A stretch of 64,000 bases of DNA, from the NCBI RefSeq assembly GCF_013868155.1, contig NZ_JACEOG010000001.1:1-64000 (forward strand), given 5' to 3'. Positions 51,821 to 61,700 of this stretch are shown here, one piece after another. The notes under the pieces are model-generated. The model was not told where the DNA came from. It did no database searches and saw only the letters and a program-made list of their open reading frames with translations. The position numbers were made by a program, and so were the translations under genes. This DNA comes from Aeromicrobium phoceense (lineage in GTDB: Bacteria > Actinomycetota > Actinomycetes > Propionibacteriales > Nocardioidaceae). How positions within the stretch are numbered: position 1 is the stretch's first letter; the number at the start of each line of letters is the position of its first letter.

Positions 51821-52209
51821 CCGAACAGCCGCAGCAGGAGACGTTCTACGAGGCGATCGGCGGACGCGCGACGATCGAGCTGATCGTCGACGTCTTCTAC
51901 CAGGGCGTCGCGCAGGACGAGGTGCTCCGGCCGATGTACCCCGAGGAGGACCTCGGACCCGCGGCCGAGCGCCTGACGATGTTCCTCGAGCAGTACTGGG
52001 GCGGCCCGACCGAGTACTCGCAGCGCCGCGGGCACCCGCGGCTGCGGATGCGGCACGCGCCCTACGCCGTCACCGAGGACGGTCGCGACCGCTGGCTCAA
52101 GCACTTCCGCGAGGGCCTCGACGCGGCGAAGCTCGACCCCGAGCACGACGCCCAGTTCTGGGCGTACGCGCAGCACGCCGCGAACTTCATGATCAACTCG
52201 CCGAGCTGA
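51817..52209 (+). CDS. glbO: Truncated haemoglobin, group II (GlbO-like)
   Basis: A 130-residue 2/2 globin. TFYEAIGGRATIELIVDVFYQGV, then LEQYWGGPTEYSQRRGHPRLRMRHAPYAV with the proximal histidine in the RMRH region, and WLKHFREGL with the group II distal-side Trp. Such globins bind oxygen or react with nitric oxide. ATG 51817 overlaps the mscS stop (ATGA), so translation is coupled. Its stop touches the stop of the convergent thioesterase gene. Confidence 0.93.
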   Translation: MTEQPQQETFYEAIGGRATIELIVDVFYQGVAQDEVLRPMYPEEDLGPAAERLTMFLEQYWGGPTEYSQRRGHPRLRMRHAPYAVTEDGRDRWLKHFREGLDAAKLDPEHDAQFWAYAQHAANFMINSPS

Positions 52210-52911
52210 TCAGCCCATCGCCGCGGCGAGCGTCTCGCGCTCGGCGTCGGTGAACGTCCGCGAGGACTGCGTGGCGGCGTCGAAGCCCACCAGCACCGCG
52301 AGGGACGAGGCGAACGCCTGACCGTCGGAGCCCAGCTGGGCCTCGATGGTGAAGGACGCGTTGCCGACCCGGCCGACACGCGCCGTCGACTCGAGCCGGT
52401 CCTGCGGCGTGATGGGGCGGTGGTAGCGCGCCTCCACGCTCGCGACGACGAAGTTGCCCGGGGTGGCCCGCGTCAGCACGCCGTTGATGAACGGGACGCG
52501 CGTCTCCTGGAAGAGCTCGAACACCTGCGCCTCGTTGACGACGCCGGTGGCGTCGAGATCGGTGCGACGCAGCGCGATCGCCCCCGGCTGGGCCGCCTCG
52601 TGGAGCGGACCCCCGGCGGCCAGGCCGCCGTAGGTGACCTCGACGGTGGCGAACACGGCGTCCGAGTCGGCCAGGCCGATCGACTGCAGGACCCGGTTCT
52701 CCTCGATGCTGCTGGTGACCACGACGGGACGCCGGCCCAGCAGCAACGGGCGCTTGAACTGGATGGACATCTCGCCGATCGGGCCCTCGGGCAGCCGCGG
52801 GATCGCGGCTCGCGCGTTCTCCGCGTACTTGAGGTAGACGACATTGTTGACGTGGTTCAACGAGTCCAGGTCGGCCCAGCGCATCGGGATCTCGTGGCGG
52901 TACTCGGTCAC
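52210..52911 (-). CDS. Double-hotdog acyl-CoA thioesterase
   Basis: A 233-residue protein with two hotdog folds. The first (EIPMRWADLDSLNHVNNVVYLKYAENAR) carries the Asp-Asn-His pattern of 4-hydroxybenzoyl-CoA-type thioesterases; the second (EARYHRPITPQDRLESTARVGRVGNASFTIEAQL) is related. It likely hydrolyses acyl-CoA or acyl-ACP. The GTG at 52911 is chosen because the fold starts seven residues later. It is 55 bases after the biotin carrier gene on the same strand and may belong to the acyl-CoA metabolism operon. Confidence 0.87.
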   Translation of the reverse strand: MTEYRHEIPMRWADLDSLNHVNNVVYLKYAENARAAIPRLPEGPIGEMSIQFKRPLLLGRRPVVVTSSIEENRVLQSIGLADSDAVFATVEVTYGGLAAGGPLHEAAQPGAIALRRTDLDATGVVNEAQVFELFQETRVPFINGVLTRATPGNFVVASVEARYHRPITPQDRLESTARVGRVGNASFTIEAQLGSDGQAFASSLAVLVGFDAATQSSRTFTDAERETLAAAMG

Positions 52912-52966
52912 TCGGGCATCCTGCCACGCGGCCTTCGCGCGGCCGGGCCGTGGTGACCGATAACCG

Positions 52967-53190
52967 TCAGGCGCCGAGCGTGTCGTCGATCTCGACGACC
53001 GGGTCACCCTCCTGGACGATCTGGCCCTCGGTGACCAGGATCGTCGCCACGTGCCCATGAGCCGGAGCGGTGACCGGGATCTCCATCTTCATCGACTCGA
53101 GGATGACCAGCGGGTCGCCGGGACCCACCTGGTCGCCCTCGCGGGCGAGGATCTTCCAGACGTTGCCGACGATCTCGGCCTTCGCGTCGA

Positions 53191-53194
<4 letters not shown>
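52967..53194 (-). CDS. Stand-alone biotin carboxyl carrier protein
   Basis: A 75-residue biotinyl domain with the lysine K36 in ESMKME, the site that receives biotin. The glycine pair (EGDQVGPGDP, VTEGQIVQEGDP) forms the usual hairpins. It is a minimal free carrier like the short biotinylated proteins of mycobacteria. Its ATG overlaps the carboxyltransferase stop by four bases. No biotin carboxylase gene lies in this window, so the complex must recruit one from elsewhere. Confidence 0.92.
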
Positions 53195-54699
<1,505 letters not shown>

Positions 54700-54767
54700 T
54701 CCTCGACTATAGCCGAAACGTGAGGATTCCCTCATATTCATCCACGGTGTTTTCGATGTGACCTTTC

Positions 54768-54810
54768 GCACCTGAGGTGCGTGCGATACGGTGACTAAGC
54801 AAGCGCTTAG
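54768..54810. promoter_or_regulatory. Two palindromes in the fabG promoter
   Basis: GCACCTGAGGTGC at 54768-54780 and CTAAGCAAGCGCTTAG at 54795-54810 flank a -10-like TACGGT at 54787-54792. The second has perfect six-base arms around AAGC, and resembles operators bound by TetR-type repressors of lipid metabolism genes. The TetR gene at 56646 is a candidate regulator. Confidence 0.6.
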
Positions 54811-54829
54811 ACACCCAAGGAGACCGCAC

Positions 54830-55585
54830 GTGTCCGAACCCCGTACCGCCATCATCACCGGAGCCGCCCGTGGCATCGGCGCCGGAATCGCCAAGCGATT
54901 CGCCGCCGACGGCTTCAAGGTCGCCGTCCTCGACCTCGACGAGTCCGCCTGCCAGACCGTCGTCGACGAGATCGTCGCGGCCGGCGGCCAGGCCCTCGCC
55001 GTCGGCGCCAACGTCGCCGACGCCGACGCCGTCGAGGCGGCCGTTTCGAAGGTCGCCGAGGAGCTCGGCGCGCCGACCGTGCTGGTCAACAACGCCGGCG
55101 TGATCCGCGACAACCTGCTGTTCAAGATGACCACCGACGACTGGGACCTGGTCATGGACGTGCACCTCAAGGGCTCGTTCCTCATGACGAAGGCCGTCCA
55201 GAAGCACATGACCGAGGCCAAGTACGGCCGCGTCGTGAACCTCTCCAGCACCTCGGCGCTGGGTAACCGCGGCCAGGCCAACTACTCCGCCGCCAAGGCC
55301 GGTCTGCAGGGCTTCACCAAGACCCTCGCGATCGAGCTGGGCAAGTACGGCGTCACCGCCAACGCGATCGCCCCGGGCTTCATCCAGACCGACATGACCG
55401 CCGCGACGGCCGAGCGCATCGGCGTACCGTTCGACGACTTCATCGAGTACGCCTCGAAGGAGATCCCCGTGCAGCGCGTCGGCCAGCCCGAGGACATCGC
55501 GCACACCGCCGCCTTCCTGTGCAGCGAGGGTGCCGGCTTCGTCTCCGGCCAGGTCATCTACGTCGCCGGCGGACCGAAGGACTGA
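54830..55585 (+). CDS. Short-chain dehydrogenase, FabG-like
   Basis: A 251-residue SDR enzyme. The NAD(P) loop is ITGAARGIGAGIA, the NNAG motif is in LVNNAGV, and the catalytic triad is S in LSSTSAL, then YxxxK in YSAAK. The C-terminal FIQTDMTA and GQVIYVAGG fit the beta-ketoacyl reductase type. GTG 54830 follows CAAGGAG at good spacing. Together with the carboxyltransferase and phosphotransferase it suggests acyl-CoA metabolism. It is one base before the next gene. Confidence 0.9.
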   Translation: MSEPRTAIITGAARGIGAGIAKRFAADGFKVAVLDLDESACQTVVDEIVAAGGQALAVGANVADADAVEAAVSKVAEELGAPTVLVNNAGVIRDNLLFKMTTDDWDLVMDVHLKGSFLMTKAVQKHMTEAKYGRVVNLSSTSALGNRGQANYSAAKAGLQGFTKTLAIELGKYGVTANAIAPGFIQTDMTAATAERIGVPFDDFIEYASKEIPVQRVGQPEDIAHTAAFLCSEGAGFVSGQVIYVAGGPKD

Positions 55586-55586
55586 C

Positions 55587-56624
55587 GTGACCGCTCCTGA
55601 CGTCGTCCAGGGACTCGACCTCGAGGCCCTGCGCACGTGGCTCGACGCTGAGGCCCCCGGGGAGCTCCCGGGGGCGCTCAGCGCGTCGCTCATCACCGGT
55701 GGCAAGTCCAACCTGACGTACGCCGTCACCAACGGCGAGCGCGACGTCATCGTGCGCCGCCCGCCGCTGGGACACGTGCTCGCCACCGCCCACGACATGG
55801 GTCGTGAGCACCGCGTGATGGCGGCGCTGGCCGGCACCGCCGTCCCCGTGCCGCGCATGATCGCGGAGTGCACCGACGAGTCGGTCATCGGCGCGAAGTT
55901 CTACGTCATGGAGCGCATGTCGGGCACCGCCTTCCAGCGCGCCAAGGACCTCGAGGTCATCGGGGCGGAGCGCACGCGCGCCGTCACCGAGCGCCTCGTG
56001 GACACCCTCGCCGACCTGCACGCCGTGGACTACGAGGCCGTCGGCCTGGGCGACTTCGGTCGCCCCGACGGCTACCTCACGCGCCAGGTCGCCCGCTGGA
56101 AGAAGCAGCTGGACTCCTCGCGCTCGCGCGAGATCGAGGGCATCGACGAGCTGGCCGAGCGGCTGACGAGCTCGGTGCCCGCGACGAGCGAGAGCACGAT
56201 CGTGCACGGCGACTACCGTCTCGACAACGTGCTCGTCGACACCGAGGACGGCGACCGCATCACCACCGTCCTGGACTGGGAGATGAGCACGCTCGGCGAC
56301 CCGCTCACCGACGTGGCCGTCATGCTGGCCTACCAGCACCTGGCCCTGAGCGCCGGGCCGTCGAGCGGTCAGGTCACCGACGCGCCGCAGGCGCCCGGGT
56401 ACCTCTCCCCCGACGAGGTCGTCGACCGGTACGCCGCGCGATCGGGACGGGACGTCAGCGAGCTGGGCTTCCACCTGGGGCTGGCGTACTTCAAGCTCGC
56501 GGTCATCCTGGAGGGCATCTACTTCCGCCACGCGGCCGGTCAGACGGTGGGTTCGGGCTTCGACGGGATCGGCGCCATGATCGATCCCCTCGTCCAGCAC
56601 GGACTTCACGCTACTTCCAAGTAA
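55587..56624 (+). CDS. Phosphotransferase family protein (APH/ACAD10-like kinase fold)
   Basis: A 345-residue aminoglycoside-phosphotransferase-fold protein. GKSNLTYAV, VIVRRPPLGHVLATAHDMGREHRVM, IVHGDYRLDNVLVD with the Brenner motif, and VLDWEMSTLGDPLTDVA as metal motif are complete. The type resembles the kinase domain of ACAD10/11 proteins, which phosphorylate hydroxyacyl-CoA, so this enzyme may act on hydroxy fatty acids. The GTG at 55587 is one base after the fabG stop. It is unlikely to confer antibiotic resistance. Confidence 0.85.
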   Translation: MTAPDVVQGLDLEALRTWLDAEAPGELPGALSASLITGGKSNLTYAVTNGERDVIVRRPPLGHVLATAHDMGREHRVMAALAGTAVPVPRMIAECTDESVIGAKFYVMERMSGTAFQRAKDLEVIGAERTRAVTERLVDTLADLHAVDYEAVGLGDFGRPDGYLTRQVARWKKQLDSSRSREIEGIDELAERLTSSVPATSESTIVHGDYRLDNVLVDTEDGDRITTVLDWEMSTLGDPLTDVAVMLAYQHLALSAGPSSGQVTDAPQAPGYLSPDEVVDRYAARSGRDVSELGFHLGLAYFKLAVILEGIYFRHAAGQTVGSGFDGIGAMIDPLVQHGLHATSK

Positions 56625-56645
56625 TTCACGGGTAGTCTGGCGCGC

Positions 56646-57272
56646 GTGATGGCCGCCCAGATCCTCGAACCTCGCCGACGTCCCACGCAGGAGCGCAGCA
56701 AGGTCAAGTTCGACAGCCTGCTCCAGGCGTCGCGCGACGTGCTCCTCGACGTGGGCTTCGAGTCGTTCACGTGCGAGGAGGTCGCGCAGCGCGCCGGACT
56801 ACCCATCGGGACCCTCTACCAGTTCTTCGCGAACAAGTACGTCATCGTGTGCGAGCTGGACCGGCTGAACGCCGTGGCGATCCAGTCCGAGCTCGACAAG
56901 CTGGCCGCCGAGCTGCCCACGCTCGACTGGCTCGTGCTGCTGGACCGGCTGGTCGACCACATGAGCCAGCTGTGGATCAACGATCCCTCCCGCAGCGCCG
57001 TCTGGTACGCCGTGCAGTCCACGCCGATCACCCGCGCCACGGCCGAGGTCACCGAGCAGCAGCTGGCCGCCCGGGTGGCGCACGTCCTGGCGCCCCTCAC
57101 GCCGGGCACCCCGCGTGACCGCCGCAAGATCATGGCCGAGGTCCTGGTGCACATGTCGTACTCGATGCTCAACTTCTCGGTGCGCGACCTGCAGGAGCAC
57201 GACGAGGCCATCATCGAGCTCAAGCGCCTGCTCGGCACCTACCTGCTGGCTGCGGAGGCCGGAGCCACCTGA
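56646..57272 (+). CDS. TetR-family transcriptional regulator
   Basis: A 208-residue repressor-type protein. The N-terminal helix-turn-helix is SFTCEEVAQRAGLPIGTLYQFFANKYVIV, followed by a helical ligand-binding domain with no recognised ligand class. TAGTCT at 56633-56638 lies just before the GTG at 56646, so the transcript may be leaderless. It is downstream of fabG and the phosphotransferase, and could bind the palindromes in their divergent promoter. Confidence 0.9.
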   Translation: MMAAQILEPRRRPTQERSKVKFDSLLQASRDVLLDVGFESFTCEEVAQRAGLPIGTLYQFFANKYVIVCELDRLNAVAIQSELDKLAAELPTLDWLVLLDRLVDHMSQLWINDPSRSAVWYAVQSTPITRATAEVTEQQLAARVAHVLAPLTPGTPRDRRKIMAEVLVHMSYSMLNFSVRDLQEHDEAIIELKRLLGTYLLAAEAGAT

Positions 57273-57278
57273 GCGGCG

Positions 57279-58244
57279 TCAGAGCTCGGCCAGGACGCGG
57301 CGCTCCTCGTCGTCGGTGAGGCCGCAGCGGCGGGGCTGGGTGCGGGTCGCCTCCCAGGCCAGGACGTCGGCCAGTGTCTCCTCGAGCGGGCGCGTCGTCA
57401 GGCCATGCGCCCGCGCACGGCCGGTGTCCATCGTGGCGAAGCCGCGCCACGCGGGGTCGTCGATCCACAGCGGCAGCGTGGCCGGACCCATCCAGTCGCC
57501 GACGCCCAATTCACGCAGGCGCTCGATCGGCACGGGCCGTGGTCGCGCCGTCGACGCCGCGACCCGGGCGGCCACCTGCAGGACGCTCTGGAGGTCGGTC
57601 GTGGGGCCGGTGGCGTTGAACGTTCCCTCGACCCGTCGCTCGGCGAGGCCGACGATCCAGGCCGCGAGGTCGCGGACGTCGACCATGGCGCACGGGAAGT
57701 GCAGGTCGTCCGGGACCACCACCTCCGGGCCCACGGGGTGCGCGAAGCGCCACGGCCAGTAGCCGCTGCGGCCCGACCAGTCCCCCGGCCCGGCGATGAG
57801 CCCGGACCTCACGACGGCGGCCGGCCCGGCGGCCAGCACCGCCTGCTCGCAGGCCACCTTGGCGGCGCCGTAGTCGTCGTCCGAGGACATCGTGTCGGCC
57901 GCGAGCGGCGCCAGGGTGGCGGCGTCCTCGGACTGCTCGAGCGAGGAGAAGTCGGCGTACGCGTTGCCGCTGGAGACGAAGACCCGGTGATCCGCGGTCA
58001 GGTCGCGCACGGCGCGTCGCACGTGGCCCGGCTGCCGCGCGACGTCGATGACGACGTCCCACCGCCCGCCCGCGAGAGGCGCGAGACCGTCGTCCTGGTC
58101 GCGGTCGATCCGCACGAAGGCGGCCCCGGCGGGCGGCTCGGCCGACCCGCGCGCGGCACACGTCACGCGGTGCCCCCGCGCGAGCGCCGACCGGGCGATC
58201 TCATGGCCGAGGAAGGCGGTGCCGCCGAGGACGAGGAGCTCCAT
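57279..58244 (-). CDS. NAD-dependent epimerase/reductase
   Basis: A 321-residue extended-SDR protein. MELLVLGGTAFLGHEIARSAL is the nucleotide-binding loop, with the later VFVSSGNAYADF and YGAAKVACEQAVL, in which Y and K stand as catalytic residues. It likely acts on a nucleotide-sugar or related substrate, but the substrate is unknown. ATG 58244 is preferred to one four codons upstream. It lies 82 bases after acpS on the same strand. Confidence 0.85.
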   Translation of the reverse strand: MELLVLGGTAFLGHEIARSALARGHRVTCAARGSAEPPAGAAFVRIDRDQDDGLAPLAGGRWDVVIDVARQPGHVRRAVRDLTADHRVFVSSGNAYADFSSLEQSEDAATLAPLAADTMSSDDDYGAAKVACEQAVLAAGPAAVVRSGLIAGPGDWSGRSGYWPWRFAHPVGPEVVVPDDLHFPCAMVDVRDLAAWIVGLAERRVEGTFNATGPTTDLQSVLQVAARVAASTARPRPVPIERLRELGVGDWMGPATLPLWIDDPAWRGFATMDTGRARAHGLTTRPLEETLADVLAWEATRTQPRRCGLTDDEERRVLAEL

Positions 58245-58326
58245 CGCCCCAGCCAACCGCCGTCTTCGCCTCGGGGGAAGGCCTGTTCACCAACAGCGCA
58301 AGCCACCGAGGGCGCAAGAGCTCGGG

Positions 58327-58740
58327 TCAGGCGGAGAGGGTCACCATCGCGATGGCGGCGGGACCGTCGTGACTGAGGCTGACGTGCACCGTGACGTCCT
58401 CGAGGTGCTTCGCGACGTCGCCGTGCAGGCGGATGCGGGGACGGCCCCACGCGTCGCGGATGACCTCGATCTGGTCGTGCACGTGCTCGCCGAGGGGCGG
58501 CGGGGTCCCCCACAGCGACTCCGACCAGGCCTTGATGAACGCCTCCTTGACCGCCCAGCGGGCGGCGAGGGACGCCATCTCCTGATCGGGGGTGCGACGC
58601 CCGGAGCCAGAAGGAGAACTCCGGGCGTCGCGGCGCTCGGCAGCTGTGAAGGCACTGCCGGCGCGGGTGCCCGGTCGCCGATGCTGCTCGGCGAATCCGG
58701 GCACGTCCACCAGGTCGATCCCGGTGCCGATCACCGGCAC
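58327..58740 (-). CDS. acpS: Holo-[acyl-carrier-protein] synthase
   Basis: A 137-residue 4'-phosphopantetheinyl transferase that activates the ACP domain of the fatty acid synthase. GTGIDLVDVPGFAEQ carries D9, and LAARWAVKEAFIKAW carries the metal-binding Glu; SLSHDGPAA follows. It overlaps fas by ten bases, as in other actinobacteria with type I FAS. Compared with mycobacterial AcpS, it has a loop insertion of about seven residues (ARSSPSGSGRRTPDQ), coded by a DNA hairpin. Confidence 0.94.
   Translation of the reverse strand: MPVIGTGIDLVDVPGFAEQHRRPGTRAGSAFTAAERRDARSSPSGSGRRTPDQEMASLAARWAVKEAFIKAWSESLWGTPPPLGEHVHDQIEVIRDAWGRPRIRLHGDVAKHLEDVTVHVSLSHDGPAAIAMVTLSA
58594..58631. repeat. Hairpin inside acpS
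   Basis: Perfect 13-base arms GCGACGCCCGGAG and CTCCGGGCGTCGC around a 12-base loop. It is translated as the serine- and arginine-rich loop of AcpS. It is not the same family as the repeats at 38103 and 42091. Confidence 0.75.
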
Positions 58741-61700
58741 GCGTAGACCCCGTCCTCGCCCAGGCGGCCGCTCGCGTCGAGCAGCAGGGCCGCCTCACGC
58801 TCGCGCACGCCCGAGTCGCCCAGGCGACGGTCGGCCGGACGCCGGTACAGCGCGTCGCCGCCGTACATGGCGTCCACGAGGCGCATGCGACCGTCGATCC
58901 GGCGACGCTCCGCCGCCTCGAGGTACGCGTCGCGCTCGTCGGCGGGGAGCGACTCCACGAACGCCTGCGAGTGCACCACGGCGATCAGGCCGGCCACGTG
59001 ACCGAAGCCGAGGCTGGTCAGCAGTCCTGCCTTCAGCGGCCCGGTCGCCAGCGGCTCGCGCAGCCACACGAGGTGCTCGTGCTCGGCCAGGTCGTCCATG
59101 ACGCAGTCCAGGCTCCGGTTCGGCGGCAGGACGCCGCCCTCCAGTACTTGGCACAGCCCGATCAGCTGGAAGGCGGCCGCGCCGCCCTTGCTGTGACCGG
59201 TCAGCGCCTTCTGGCTCATGACGTACAGCGGGTTGCCCTCGCTGCGGCCCAGGGCCGCCGCCAGCCGCTCGTGCAGCTCGGACTCGTTGCGCTCGTTGAC
59301 GCCGGTCGACGTGTCGTGCTTGGACAGCACGCCGATGTCGTCCGCGCCCACGCCGAGAGCCGAGAGGGAGCGCGCCAGCTGCGACTCGCGACCACCACGG
59401 CCTGCCGCCAGGGCACCGAGGCCCGGCGCCGGGATCGACGTGTGAACGCCGTCGGCGAACGAGGCCGCGTAGGCCACGACACCGAGCACCGGCAGGCCCA
59501 TCCGCGCCGCCAGGTCACCGCGGGCCAGCAGGATCGTGCCGCCGCCCTGCGACTCCACGAACCCGCCGTAGCGACGGTCGTTGGCCCGGCTGAAGTAGCG
59601 GTCCTCGAGACCCTTGGCGGCCATCGCCGCGGAGTCCGCGGTGGCCGACATGTCGCCGAAGCCCACGATGCCCTCGACCGAGAGGTCGTCGAAGCCACCC
59701 GCCACGACGAACTCGGCCTTGTTGAGGCGGATCTTGTCCACGCCCTCCTCGACCGACACCGCGGTCGTGGCGCACGCGGCCACCGGGTGCACCATCGCGC
59801 CGTAGCTGCCCACGTAGGACTGGACCACGTGCGCGGCGATGACGTTCGGCAGCGCCTCCTGCAGGATGTCGTTCGGCTTCGCCTCGCCCAGCAGGGTGTC
59901 GATGTACAGCGAGTGCATCGACGTCATGCCGCCCATGCCGGTGCCCTGCGTGTTCGCCACGAGGGTCGGGTGGGTCCAGCGCATCAGCTCGGACGGGGTG
60001 AAGCCGGAGGACAGGAACGCGTCCACGGTGCAGATGAGGTTCCACAGCGCCACGCGGTCGACCGCCTCGACCATCTCGGCCGGGACGCCCCAGACCGTCG
60101 GGTCGAAGCCCGTCGGGATCTGGCCGCCGACCGTGCGGGTCAGCTTCATCTTCCGCGGCACGCGGACCTGCGTGCCCGCCTTGCGGGTCACCGTCCACTC
60201 GCCCTCGCCGTCCTGGCTGATCACCGTGTGCTCGGGATCGGCGTCGCGCATCGCCTGCGCCTCCGCCTGGCCCGAGACCGTGAAGGTCAGGTCCTGGTCG
60301 AGGTACACCGACGCCAGCAGCGGCGCGGTGTTGTCGACCATGTCGCCGTCGTCGGCGTACCGGCGGACGCCGATGCGCTCACGGACCGCGTCCTCGTAGC
60401 GGTCGGCGATCTCGTGCTCGGCGACGACCTCGCCGGACTCGGTGTCGAACCAGCCGCGGTTGGTCGCGTCCCAGCTGAGCAGCCCGGTGGACCACGCCAG
60501 CTCGAGCACGCCGGCGGCGGACAGGCGGTCCTCGACCTCCATCTCGAAGCGCGTGCGCGACGAGCCGTACGGGCCCAGCTCGCCGGCGCCCACGATGACC
60601 ACGAGGTCCTCGGGACGGGCGGTGACGCCGGCCCACTCGGGCGTCTCGACGCGGTCGAGGCGCGACGGGGGCGCGGGGAGCGCGGGGATCGTCGAGTTCT
60701 CGTCCGTGATCTCGATACGCCGCTCGCTGCGCTCGCGTGCTACTCGATCACCGAGTGCCTTCATGTCGAGGTCGGCCTCGCCGAGGCCTCCCGTGAGGTC
60801 GAGGGTCAGCGGACCCTCGGTCGCCTGCTGACGGGCCTGCGGGGTGCAGGCCTCGAGCAGCGCGGCGGCCATCTCGTCGGGCGACCAGGTGCGGACGCCG
60901 GCGGCCTCGACGGCCTCGACCAGCGGGTCGTTGGCGCCCATGAGGCCCGTGCCGCGGACCCAGCCGATGATGGCGTGAGCCAGCGTGACCTTGTCGGCCC
61001 AGCGCTTCTCCGAGCCCCACTTGGTGACGAGGGCGTCGAGCGCGGCCTTGGCCTCGCCGTACGCGCCGTCTCCGCCGAACATGCCGCGGTTGGGCGAGCC
61101 CGGCAGCAGCACGTGCAGGCGGGCGTCGAGGTTGCGGTCGGTGACCGACGACGACAGGGCGCCGACCAGTCGCTCGACCGACCAGAGCAGGATGCGCATC
61201 TCGAGCTCGGCGCGAGGGCCGGCCTCGGTCGCGTCGCCCATGACCCGGCCGGCCGCGAACGGCACCAGCAGCGTCGGGGTCAGCGAGGGCTTCGACACCG
61301 TCGTGACGCCGGCGGCGGTGCGGGACTGCTCGGCCCCGATCCACTCGACCAGCGCGTCCACGTCGGCGAACGACGCCAGGTTCGCGGGCACGACCCACAG
61401 GACCGCGCCGGCGCGAGCGTTGCGTCGGTACAGGTCCTTGAAGAAGCGCAGCTTCTTCGGCGCGAGCGAGGACGTGGTGGCCACGACCGTGGCACCACCC
61501 GCGAGCAGCTCGCCCACGACGGAACCGGCGATCGAGCCGTCGGCCGCACCAGTCACGACCGCGACCTCGCCGGCGAAGGTGCCGACGGACGTGTCGCGTG
61601 CTTCCCCGGCGATGCGGGCGAACCGCTCGTCACCGGTCCTGGCGAGCCAGTGCTCGGCCTGCTTCGCCACGACCTCGCCGGTCCCGGTGAAGGAGCCGAC

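Noticed and set aside
55587..56624. An aminoglycoside resistance gene
   Set aside because: The motifs match the ACAD10/11-like branch of the kinase fold and the neighbours are acyl-CoA genes.
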